A stretch of 63,450 nt of DNA from Lingula anatina (lineage: Eukaryota > Brachiopoda > Lingulata > Lingulida > Lingulidae): assembly GCF_001039355.2 (NCBI RefSeq), contig NW_019775957.1, positions 699,861 to 763,310 of the forward strand, read 5' to 3'. The notes under the pieces were generated by a model. It worked only from the letters and a program-made list of their open reading frames with translations. It did no database searches and was not told where the DNA came from. Below, in pieces: positions 54,126-63,450 of the stretch (the stretch's first letter is position 1; the number at the start of each line of letters is the position of its first letter). The translations under genes were made by a program, and so were the position numbers.

Positions 54126-54825
54126 AGGGGTGATTGGTTACATAAAATTTTGTTATTCATCCTTAAGATGTCACACGATCTACCTCGATATAAGGACGGT
54201 GGCATTAAGTATGCATTCTCTCTGGATCATTAAAAGTCAAGGTGTGCGCATGCTGCTTATAAAGCGCCTCTGATGCTCGGCTCTGTCTCGTGGGCTGAAA
54301 ACTCTCCAAATAGACACTCCGGGGTCAGGGCATTTTTTTTTCAGAAGGGACAACAATCAGCGACTTCATGTCAACGTTCAAACGACATTGTAGGTCATTG
54401 TTGAAGAAAATTCCTCCCACGACTGGTTGAATTTTAGAATCAATCGATGCAGTTGATTTGTAAAAGAGAGACCGACCGGTGAAGCGACCGACCTTGCTCT
54501 TGCGAATAGACGCTCGGATTGGTGGAAGGATCTAGCTCCCTGTGGTGAGGGGATATAATAACCGCGGACCGGCTTCCTATATCATCCCATCCACTACGAA
54601 GATCAAACATACCTATATACTTAAACACAGATGGACGTAGGACTAGTGCAAAGCTTACGACTAAGCTGAAACGGTAATGCACCGGTGCAAGATAACTTAA
54701 GAGATTTAATTGAGATTTTATCTTTTTTTACCCTTGCAAGATCAAGATTTAATTTTGGAATTTTGAGAAAAATTTCGAGAAAAGGTTTTCCAAGTGGCTG
54801 CCGAGTCATTTTGCGGTCATCTTGG

Positions 54826-54949
54826 AACAGTATTACATGGACATGTCTGGTCTTGATGAGCTTGACCATTGGTCACGTGGATTCGGGCTACTACGCAGGT
54901 GCTCATTTTTCCTATCGCCCCGCAAGTGCTGATGGACTCGGGAATGCGG
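54826..54949 (+). CDS. Possible signal-peptide exon of an unknown secreted protein
   Basis: The frame reads SSWNSITWTCLVLMSLTIG followed by HVDSGYYAGAHFSYRPA and stops being open-looking at a good donor (GTGAGT) after GLGNA. The first half is a plausible signal peptide, and the second resembles the start of a mature extracellular domain. However, the only in-frame ATG is inside the hydrophobic stretch, and I found no matching downstream exon. Treat as a hint only. Confidence 0.25.
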
Positions 54950-55094
54950 TGAGTGCAATTATGTTTAGAAATGTCAATCTCAGCCCTATAAGTAAACGAT
55001 TTCTTTGAGCTGTTGAATTGCAGTGTTGTTACGACCACGTGTTATGCACAGCTTTTGGAATAAATCTCATTGAAAATTTCAGCGTCTGTCCTGG

Positions 55095-55215
55095 CTACTA
55101 AAAGCTGTAAGGGGATAATTAACTGTCGCGCGCTTGACTGACTGCAATTTAGCGTGAACCCCCAGGGAGTTAGGTCGATCCGGATGGATCGATCTAAATC
55201 TCTGGGAATGCACTC
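55095..55215. mobile_element. Partial MITE family 1 copy, inverted
   Basis: Reads as the reverse complement of the left part of 34430-34638: GTGAACCCCCAGGGAGTTAG, then GATCGATCTAAATCTCTGGG. The other terminus is missing. Confidence 0.7.
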
Positions 55216-55785
55216 TAATACAGTATGGCCTCAAGACTTGTTTGTATAAGTCGGGGTGGGGACATATTGCATAAGTATCGAATTTTTAGCAATTTTGAAC
55301 CACTGTCGTTCTTTGTCATCATACCAATGAAGCATTGTCTCAATCGATTTACCACAGTAATGAATATGTTCCACCTTGCACGATTGAAAAAAAAAATGGA
55401 CAGCCAGTTTAAGAACGCATTGCCTCAATCACTGAACAGAAGACATCACTGAGTCTCTTTGACAAGTAAAAACATACAAATGCTTTGTAAAAAAGTTTAA
55501 AAACTGGCTTTATTATTGGCGTGAAGAGTGTCTCTTATATTCTTCAAACTAAATGTTTTAATTTTATTTATTTAAACGTCAGTCTACGATTGTACATTGA
55601 AATCGGACAAGACAAAACAAAACTAAACCATTGATCTTGTCACATAACCTTTGAATGAATTTAGTCCAACTGGATAAAAATTTTATCATTATGAAAAGGA
55701 AAAGACTGAGTTCATTTTGTGGAATTTAATTCCGACGATTTGCAAGATTTATCTTCAGTTTGATTTATCACCACGTAGAGTTACA

Positions 55786-57206
55786 CTAGTGCCGTCCTGC
55801 CATCGCCCTTGCTCTAGCTTGCGCCATCGCGGCTCTGGCCTTGGCCAACGCTCTTCCTCTCGCTAACGCTCTTGCTTTAGCTGCTGCAGCCGCTCTTGCC
55901 ATCGCTCTTGCCTTTGCTGCCGCAGCCGCTCTCGCCATTGCCAGCGTTTTCTCGTTGATGCCCAGTAAAACTTCGTACGACTCAACGTTGAAGTGACAGT
56001 CGGACATTGCAATGTCTTCTATTTCCTTCCAGTTTATATTGTTCCCTATGCCAACAACGCAAATTTCTACTCCTGAAATAAAGTAAAAAGAGATTTATTT
56101 CAACCTCCAATGTTAAGTGTTATTATTAAAATTCAAAGGCGAGTTTGCACTTAAGCCGGTTTAGGTACGCATTGTGCCTCTTTTGTAAAAGAGAAATTAT
56201 TCCCATTCTAGACTTAGATTTTTCAGTTTGATTTTTTCTACAATGTAGGGCGCGTTTACATTTACACATCGTACCAGTATTAGCTGGATAGGTTCAACTT
56301 AGCAGGGAATTCTCGCTATAGTGCAATCAGTGGAATCAGCCCAATCAGCACACGATAGCTGATTACATGTACCCTCTGGCTGCTCGAGGAGGCGCATCAA
56401 TTAATGATTCTTTATCAAGCTACTACTATACTTTTGTGAATGTCATACGTGTACTATACGTTTATACGTGTGTTAGCCACTTACCGTTGCGCTTCAGCTC
56501 GTCTGCTGGGATTTTTGGATTCCCGCCTCTGTTTGACTGACCGTCAGTTACAAGCCACAGTATTTTTACATTTTCCCTCACTCCATATTGATCCAAATGT
56601 TTCTTGGCCAATCTCAATGCATCAGCCGTAGCTGTGGAACGGCCTAAATATACGGATACAAATAAGGTACAAATTAGATTTCGAAAAAATGTACATGTTA
56701 TTAAAAAAATTAATGATTACAACCGTTTTTCAACAAATTACCATTCAAATTTTCATCATCTTTTTTTTTAGTATTATTAGAGCCTTGTTGCATAGTTTAC
56801 GTCATAATAGAATGTAAACCGCAAAATGTCGACATTATTATTTTAGTTTGAAATTTCATTTTAACAATTCATCTTTTTTAGAGACTTTTTTAAAGACAAT
56901 TTGCTCTCAGCGTTTTGTTCTAAAAAATATTTACTGCCTTACCATTGTCGTAGTCGATTTTCCCGACTGCTGCTTTGATGGCCGCTGCACTAGTATATTG
57001 GCGTAGAGTAAACTCCACATGAGTTTTGGTCGGAGATGAAAATTCTATCAGTCCAACGTGGGTTCCCGATGGAGAAATCTTCGATTTTAGATCAATTACG
57101 TCCACTTGTGCCTGTGTTTTGAAAAAAAAAAAACGTTTATAAGACGATAAGGGCTGATAATTTTTTAATGTTTAATTTACTTTATAAATGTACGGTTGCC
57201 ATGTAG

Positions 57207-57259
<53 letters not shown>

Positions 57260-57646
57260 TACAGACACCTTGGTTCAAAATGGCAAATACAGATTTACCG
57301 AAGTTACCCCGAATTTCACCGAAGTTCTATAAATAGCACAAAAATTCTCGATCACAAGTCGGATCGTGAGTATTCTTTAAGGGAAACCGACATTTAATAT
57401 TAATGTTACTGAAATTCCTTTCAAGATCCGGACACTGACAAAAATAATTCCGTAGCTTTCGTTGTGATGCCCGATGCGCAAATTTCATACATCTTATTCT
57501 TCATAGTATCTTTTCGTGGAAAAATTCTTATTCCACATTAACGCATCACCCAGGATCGATTTTCGATTATGTTCTTGCATAATAATTGAAGTGTGTAAAT
57601 AATTTTTTGATGATATATCAGTTTATCGATAAATTAATTAATAAGT

Positions 57647-57677
<31 letters not shown>

Positions 57678-58255
57678 TATACTAGGCTATAGCTTACCTG
57701 TACCCCTTTCTTCACCTTGTCAAAATGCTCAGATCCAATACTACCGCTGCTGTCCAGAACGTACAGGAAATCCAGATTGGGGGTCACGTAGGTAGTTGTT
57801 GCCCCCCTTGGTGTTCCCCTTGGTCCTGCCGGTCCTCTTACAGAGGGGCCACCGGGACCTGCCGGTCCACGGGGCGCCACTACTTTCTTTGGGGTCAGGA
57901 AACTGGATATTTTATCAAGTATCTTTTTGGCCACGGTGTCCTGGTCATCGCGCCCTGGAATGATTTAGCAATTAAAATTTTACTGAATCTCATACCAATG
58001 CATCCGTTATGAACAAATGCATCAATATACGTTTATTCCGCAGATTGGGTGGCACATATCATATGGAATTTTTCAAAAAGCAAACCAAATGATTTATCTA
58101 AAGACATATCTGTAAATATCTTGTGAAAAAACAATCTGTCGCCCTGGTAGAGGATAACTAAATCGCATCTCTGTATAAAAGCAAAATACATTACCTTCTA
58201 CAATAAAGACTAGTGTCACACAAATAATGAACGCTTGGATGCCTGTTGTTTTCAT
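55786..58255 (-). CDS. Secreted VWA protein with collagen-like linker and Ala/Arg tail, paralogue 2
   Basis: Five exons: 58195-58255, 57698-57954, 56943-57111, 56485-56643 and 55786-56072; 310 aa. Exons 1, 3 and 4 are exactly the lengths of those in paralogue 1 (61, 169, 159 nt). The signal peptide is MKTTGIQAFIICVTLVFIVE. A KKILDKISSFLTPKK segment and one short Gly-Pro block (APRGPAGPGGPSVRGPAGPR) lead to the VWA domain, with DSSGS at 88-92 and TDGQS later. The tail is built from Ala-Arg/Lys repeats (ARAAAAAKARA twice, ARALARGRALAKARA). It lacks the 40-residue doubling of paralogue 1, and its tail favours Arg where paralogue 1 favours Lys. Exon 3 contains long runs identical to paralogue 1, suggesting recent duplication or gene conversion. 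Likely matrix or thread protein (inference); no family name assigned. Confidence 0.9.
57209..57256. repeat. (TA)n microsatellite
   Basis: Uninterrupted TA dinucleotides in intron 2 of VWA paralogue 2. Confidence 0.95.
57645..57679. repeat. (TTTA)n microsatellite
   Basis: TTTA tetranucleotides just beyond the exon 2 donor of VWA paralogue 2. Confidence 0.9.
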
Positions 58256-58294
58256 CTTGAGTGATTTTATGCGTTGGTGCGGACGACACCGTCC

Positions 58295-58365
58295 TTTTAT
58301 AAGGTAACCCCACAGTACATTAAGGTTTCAATATGTAACTTTCCTTTCGTGGTAATTATACGTCA
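58295..58365 (-). promoter_or_regulatory. Compact promoter of VWA paralogue 2
   Basis: TATAAAA on the minus strand at 58295-58301, 40 bases before the ATG, and TGACGTA at 58359-58365, 58 bases further upstream. The order and spacing match paralogue 1 almost exactly although the sequence between has diverged. Confidence 0.7.
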
Positions 58366-60345
58366 CAGTCCAAGTAGCATCCTTTTCCTTGATAGTTTTA
58401 AAATTAAATAACGTTGCTTTCATGAACGCTCCTGTAACTTTATGTTACCCGAGTCCTAGCCACAAACGCCATAAAACACCTTTGCCTAGTTGAAAATTTT
58501 ATGTGGAAATGATTAACCTTTTAAAACCATATCCCTAATCAGAGTCGCCTCATATGGCCGCACCCTCCCTAAACATTCGCTAAAACCAACGTTTGACAGC
58601 TATTAGACCGCTTTGAGACTATTACTATTGTTTCCAGTGGTCCATATACCAAGAAGTGATATTTCCTTGTATGTTTACCTACTTCTGCATTCGCTTGGAT
58701 ACCAAATAACGGAGTGTCACTTAAAGCCAATAAAGATACTACGTACAATGGTAATATTCAGGAGGGACCACATAAACTTAACAGTCAGAAGACTGAAAAA
58801 ATATATATCCCTGTTTGTGGTTAGGTAAGGCCTGGACAAAATTGGTAATTTTGTCCATGGGTAAAGGTATGCCAGAAAAAGGGGCAGCAGTATTTGCATG
58901 TGTGCGGAAGACCGCTTTGTCAACATTTATAGGAAATTATAAGGAAGCCTCTTAAAGGATATGCTTAAGAATATATACTTTTTAAATTCAGTGCGCGTGC
59001 GTGAGGCTGTTTCCAAAACAATCTGTCCGGCAAATGTGACGTAAATCTGAACAGTGACAGCTGTAAACTGGCCAATGACACAGAGAGATTTTTAGTCGGA
59101 TCACCGACCTGCTGACTCTGTGTGTGGGAAGCCTGAATGGAATTATGTAACGTCAAGGTTGGATGACAAGTTATCAGAGATGTTAGAATAATTGCCATCC
59201 ATACTGTAAGTTGAAAAGTACAGACAGATATTCCTTTGGCAGCATGAGACGGTGAAGACGGCAGCGATACTGAGGATAAGAGACACTTGTTTTACTTATA
59301 TGGAAGATGTTTGCCTCCAAGACATTTCATGCTGATGCCATTTGATCTGGGGAATAAAACGGGTGATAAATCTTGATGCAACAGGGAGCGAACAACCACG
59401 TGGCCACTGACGAAAAAGATGGTGATTTCCACCAGGTTGGAAACAGTTCATCTTTGACTTTTGCTTTTTGTATGGATAATGACACTTTGTAGAATTGTTG
59501 AAGGTTGGGATTCAAGTGGAGGGGCTTACAACGAACGCAGTAGTAGCATAATGTTGATGTTGTACAGTAAATAGAAGACAGGCGTATTTATGATAGTCAG
59601 GATATGCGTCACCAAGAAACTAGTGATAAAAAGAATTGTGATTGACTTACATGTAAGTGAAACTGTGCTATTATTGTCGTTCAACCGAGTCATTACACCA
59701 TCCATGCAATCTCATTTTTTGTCCTAAGAATCAATTACTTCACATGCCTTCGTGTGACTAGATTCATACCATATAGTACATAGCAGTAAATAGATTCTTC
59801 TTGAGAAAAACATTACTGTTATCTGTATTGGTTTATATAATTGTAATGTGAATAAATTTGTTTAAAATATTGAATTCTTTCATCATCTGTATACACGTGG
59901 TCGACTTGTCGTCGTATTGTAAAATTGCTTTATTTATTTTACCAAAAAATGCCTCCAAATTTTGAACAAGCAATTGCGTTTCATCTATCATTCAGCAGTT
60001 ACATAAAATTTATCGAGTCTTTTGGTTTTAATAGTCGTAACCTCAAACGCTTTCTAAAATAGAAAAAAATCCTAGCTATACTGTTGACTGATATTACCTT
60101 TAAAATAATTATTTCTTGAAACTGCTTAACTACGTTGCATTGTTTATTTCAGTTCAGTTCATTGTTCATTTGAATTTTTTAATCTTTTAATCCCGACTCA
60201 TAATTTTTTAAAATAAATTTTGCCCAAACGTTAATTTTATCCGTACCTTCTACGTTGAGATCACACTAGAATCGAACAGAACAAAAAATCTTGTGTAAAG
60301 AAATTTTGATAAAATTTGTCCAAAAAAGTCAAGTCGCCGATAAGA
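58366..60345. other. Non-coding stretch
   Basis: About 2 kb without a supportable exon. The short open frames at 58613, 58965 and 59327 have no domain, signal or splice context. No strong repeat structure was noticed. Confidence 0.5.
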
Positions 60346-60351
60346 ACTAAA

Positions 60352-61130
60352 AACGCGGGGTGAATATTTGGGTGGGCTACCGGGTGAATAGAGGAAGCGC
60401 TGACATGTCAGACTGAGAACCTGAAGTTGCAGTATTGATTCCCAAATATGGTAAATTTTTGTTTTAAAAAACGAGTATTCGTACCATAACTATAAAGGTG
60501 AGAAACAAAGTTTAGGGTGGGTGGTTGGGTGAATAGAGCAACTGGTAACGTTGCTGACTGCAAACCAGAAGGTTACAGGATCGATTCCTAAACACGACAC
60601 ATTTTTGTGAAAAAAAAAAAGTTTTAGTCCCATAACTATAAAGGGAAGATGCAAAGTTTAGGGTGGGTGGTTGGGTGAATAGAGCAACTGGTAACGTTGC
60701 AGACTGNCTTAAAACGCGGGGTGAAAATTTGGGTGGACTACCGGGTGAATAGAGGAAGCGCTGACATGTCAGACTGAGAACCTGAAGTTACAGGATTGAT
60801 TCCCAAATATGGTAAATTTTTGTTAAAAAAACGAGTATTCGTACCATAACTATAAAGGTGAGAAACAAAGTTTAGGGTGGGTGGTTGGGTGAATAGAGCA
60901 ACTGGTAACGTTGCTGACTGCAAACCAGAAGGTTACAGGATCGATTCCTAAACACGACACATTTTTGTGAAAAAAAAAAGAGTTTTAGTCCCATAACTAT
61001 AAAGGGAAGATGCAAAGTTTAGGGTGGGTGGTTGGGTGAATAGAGCAACTGGTAACGTTGCAGACTGTGGACCAGAAGGTTACAGGATCGAGTCCCATGG
61101 AACATTCATTTTGTAGAAAAAAGAATTGGA
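60352..61130 (+). repeat. Tandem array of tRNA-like modules (SINE-like)
   Basis: Units with a period of about 145 bp start at GGGTGGG boxes near 60369, 60514, 60661, then 60730, 60874 and 61021. Each has tRNA-like order: GGGTGGG acceptor-like end, AGAGCAACTGGTAACG D-arm remnant, an anticodon-arm-like GACTGCAAACCAG (the same bases as a tRNA-Cys GCA loop), and a B-box-like AGGATCGATTCC, then an AT-rich tail ending ATAACTATAAAG. Two flavours alternate: one with CTACCGGGTGAATAGAGGAA and CAGACTGAGAACCTG, one with the Cys-like arm. The array is interrupted by the N at 60707, and 60346-60706 recurs at 60708-61067, so the true copy number is probably about four. Confidence 0.7.
60707..60707. other. 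Assembly join (single N)
   Basis: The left contig ends GCAGACTG; the same end is reached at 61067 after 360 bases of repeated sequence. Confidence 0.9.
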
Positions 61131-61164
61131 CCTCATTGACTATAAAGGTTTCGTTTAAATTTGC

Positions 61165-61215
61165 GCGAAATTCTTTGGGGCCAATGGCTCAGTTGGTACC
61201 ACAACCGATTCTAAA
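61165..61215 (+). repeat. tRNA-like A-box fragment
   Basis: GGGGCCAATGGCTCAGTTGG followed by TACCACAACC is a good tRNA 5' half with an A box, but the 3' half is missing. Probably a truncated SINE head next to the array. Confidence 0.45.
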
Positions 61216-61565
61216 GTTATAGAAAAAAGAATAGGAGATCGAAATGGACAAAATCAGATGAAACTTTTTAAAATCGTTATTCAAATAATACTAAGACAAG
61301 CACTAGAGAGAAAAATATCAAATCTGAATAATTAAACAACGAAGACGTTGAAAGTTGTGAACAGGCTTTATTCGTTTAACTTCAGTGATATTAACGTGCG
61401 GCTCAAAACACACAATATCAAGGAAATAGCATTTAATGTGTTACTACAGAGTACGACAAGCCAAACATCTGAGTTTATTCGGAGTAATCATAAGAATTAA
61501 AATTCCCTGTGTAATACAATTAAAATTAACGTGCACACTCATCCAAACTACAAATCACTACACAC

Positions 61566-61646
61566 ACACACACATATATATATCGCAATCGTGGAAAGGC
61601 CACTGGTTATCATGATTCTGTACAAGGACAGCCAGAAGTCGCAGAT

Positions 61647-61691
<45 letters not shown>

Positions 61692-61694
61692 TTC
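61566..61694. repeat. CA/TA and (AAT)n microsatellites
   Basis: A short CA run with TATATA at 61559-61582 and an AAT run at about 61649-61691. Confidence 0.9.
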
Positions 61695-62469
61695 TCTAAC
61701 AATAGTTCAAAGTTTTAAAGGATTGTAAAATACATGTTTAAACGTTAAATATATCAAATATAGGTTACATATGTTGGTTCAAAAGCTAAAATGGGACAAT
61801 GTTGCCTTAAACTGTTAAGTGCACAAACTAGACTGACATAATGTACATAGAAAATCTCATTGAAAAAATTACAACAGACTCGCTCAGTTTTATATATTGG
61901 TACAAAATGACGCTGAGAAATATTAACTTTCTGTTGGGATGTTCAGTCAAAAAGTAGAAATCGTAATTGTAATTGTATAAAAGTAAGCAAGGGTCGACTA
62001 CAAAATAATACATATTTGCTCCCTGTCGTGCACAGTTTGTGTACTGTCTCGCTTTTAGAAACCATTTTCTAATACTATGCCATACCTACTTAAAATTGGA
62101 AAAGTCAACTGGCAGTAAGACAGTTAGACCTATTATTTCAAAAAAATGTCGATGAAATAGGAAGCGAAACGGAGTGTTCTGGCATGCAAATTTTCAAATA
62201 ACCAAACCCGTTTTGAAATCTGGCACATTCTCTCACGTTAGGATTCGCCGATGACCCAAATTTAAACAAAATTGGTAAAGTGCTTTCTTCGTTTTGGTGG
62301 GACAATATGTTACAAATATAGGGGCCATATAGTCATTTGCCTCGGGGTTTTGGCCTTACATGCTAGGCAATGCCTACTTACCGTAGTACCATTCAAGGCT
62401 GAAATCTAAGGCAAACAGTCACTATAATTCATACATATTCAATAGGCACGTACATAATTTGCAAGTAAA

Positions 62470-63145
62470 CCCTTAATAACACAAAAATGTTAAGAAACAT
62501 ATCAATTTTAACTGTTGGATTACAGGCTTCTTTCAAATGTTCACACTCAGGATTATTGAAATCAAAAGGTGCATTTCGACTGTTGTAACTTCTCCATGGG
62601 GACATATCTTCGTCTCTTGAATGCACTGGCGACTGAAATAACATATTTAAAATGAGAATTTTAGACACACGAGAAATCATTTATTCCACGGTTTTAATTC
62701 AATGCAGTATTTGTTCTCTTTCATATATATAGTGAATACCTTGTGTTTCTGCTGTTTACGCAATTTCCATATAAGAGTCTATATATATCAAAATTTTAAT
62801 ATTTCAAGACTAGATATCGTCACAATATTTACGAAATACAAATCGAACTGAGCATTCCCGCTGTCTCTCAGCTAAAACAGATAAACTGCCAAAACTTGGG
62901 GGTTACATGTACATTTGTACTGTAAAAAGACACCCTGGCATATAATACAATTTTGAAATCCTCCATCTTATTTCAAAATTTTATGCTCATGTATTTCTGC
63001 CAGTAACGAGACAAGCTGGTCAATCGACCTGCAAACTGTAGACTACTAGTACATGTACTTACACGTTGTTGTTGTGGCCGGGAAGAGCAGGTAGCTTTGA
63101 ACACACCAGGCACCATATTTTATCCACGAGAATCGTCATTTCGTC
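62470..63145 (-). CDS. Possible two-exon fragment of unknown gene
   Basis: The minus strand has AG acceptor then GACGAAATGACG at 63145, open for 27 codons to a GTAAGT donor (63063). A second segment with a strong TATTTCAG acceptor starts at 62632. Joined in phase they read CLVCSKLPALPGHNNN, then VRQCIQETKICPHGE, and run to a stop after about 32 codons. A different frame of the second segment is also open. No domain is recognised and no start is assured, so this is a weak call. Confidence 0.2.
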
Positions 63146-63344
63146 CTGAAATCTTTGCCTAACATCATGGCTCCCTGAATGAATACTTGTCACTTGCAGT
63201 TGGCATAATTTGAATAACAATACTGTAACAGGTCAGGTGGGTCGCAGGCTCATGATTGTGTTAGAGAAGTTCTACCTGTCCGGGAGCGAGCCGCGCCCGA
63301 TTTAAAAATACACGCTATTTCGAAGACTTGTGTTTCCAGTTAAA

Positions 63345-63450
63345 CAAGCCCGTAGCCAGGGGGGGGGGGGGGGGGTTCGGGGGGTTCGAAAGAACCCCCC
63401 CTTTTTGCCGGAAAAAGGTCCACTCTGGGTAAAATTTGACCTAGGTACAT
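63345..63450. mobile_element. MITE family 3 copy, cut by the window end
   Basis: Starts CAAGCCCGTAGCCAGG and continues through GAACCCCCC, CCGGAAAAAGGTCCACTCTG and GACCTAGGTACAT, matching 40196-40364 in order. The right end lies beyond the window. Confidence 0.85.

Larger units (their letters stand above)
54126..55785. other. Intergenic with one possible exon and a MITE piece
   Basis: The only coding-like segment is near 54820-54949. A MITE family 1 half-copy lies at 55095-55215. The rest is unremarkable. Confidence 0.5.
61216..63344. other. Mostly non-coding, two weak minus-strand exon candidates
   Basis: Apart from microsatellites this stretch is AT-rich and unremarkable. Two acceptor-bounded segments on the minus strand (63063-63145 and 62632 downward) could be exons of an unknown gene; see the separate entry. 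Confidence 0.45.

Noticed and set aside
60352-61130. Functional tRNA genes
   Set aside because: The modules lack a closed acceptor stem and an intact A box, and they recur in tandem with AT-rich tails, as in SINE-derived repeats.
60352-61130. CRISPR-like array
   Set aside because: Repeat units are long, contiguous and tRNA-like with no unique spacers, in an animal genome.

Overview
The window is animal nuclear DNA: AT-rich, intron-rich, with GT-AG introns and many microsatellites and short inverted-repeat transposons. The gene content points to a lophotrochozoan, most likely a bivalve mollusc: a C-type lectin with ephrin-receptor-like repeats, secreted VWA proteins with repetitive tails, ORC6, TBC1D20 and a copine. 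The species assignment is inference; the gene identities rest on spliced reading frames read directly from the sequence.

Layout. 1.7-3.3 kb (+): 3' end of a secreted C-type lectin with nine exact 51-bp cysteine repeats. 4.8-14.6 kb (-): complete ORC6 (254 aa, 7 exons), with a convergent 3' end facing the lectin. Its intron 1 carries a non-LTR retrotransposon (9.0-12.85 kb) whose ORF1 has an unusual domain order, and the locus is partly duplicated. 16.8-22.9 kb (-): complete TBC1D20 (399 aa, 9 exons), a Rab GAP with both catalytic fingers and a C-terminal membrane anchor. 25.2-44.4 kb (+): complete copine (538 or 531 aa) with two alternative last exons and an 11-kb intron that holds a small antisense membrane-protein gene at 29.7-30.1 kb. 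46.4-49.5 and 55.8-58.3 kb (-): two tandem paralogues for secreted proteins with signal peptide, collagen-like Gly-Pro linker, VWA domain and an Ala/Lys/Arg-rich helical tail. They share a compact TATA plus CRE-like promoter. Between them on the + strand lies a likely two-exon gene for a 58-residue cysteine-rich secreted peptide. 58.3-63.45 kb is mostly non-coding, with a tandem array of tRNA-like modules at 60.35-61.1 kb.

Assembly state matters here. The window has five single N bases (5458, 12854, 16019, 40023, 60707). At each one, sequence left of the N reappears to its right, exactly or with allele-like differences. The N positions are best read as unmerged contig or haplotype overlaps, so the doubled ORC6 exons 2-4 and copine exons 8-9 are probably two alleles laid end to end. 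The two versions also differ by whole transposon insertions, which gives a direct view of heterozygous structural variation.

Functionally the window mixes housekeeping genes (ORC6 for replication origin licensing, TBC1D20 for ER-Golgi Rab1 control, copine for calcium-dependent membrane binding) with lineage-specific secreted proteins (lectin, VWA pair, cysteine-rich peptide). The secreted set is where undescribed biology is most likely.
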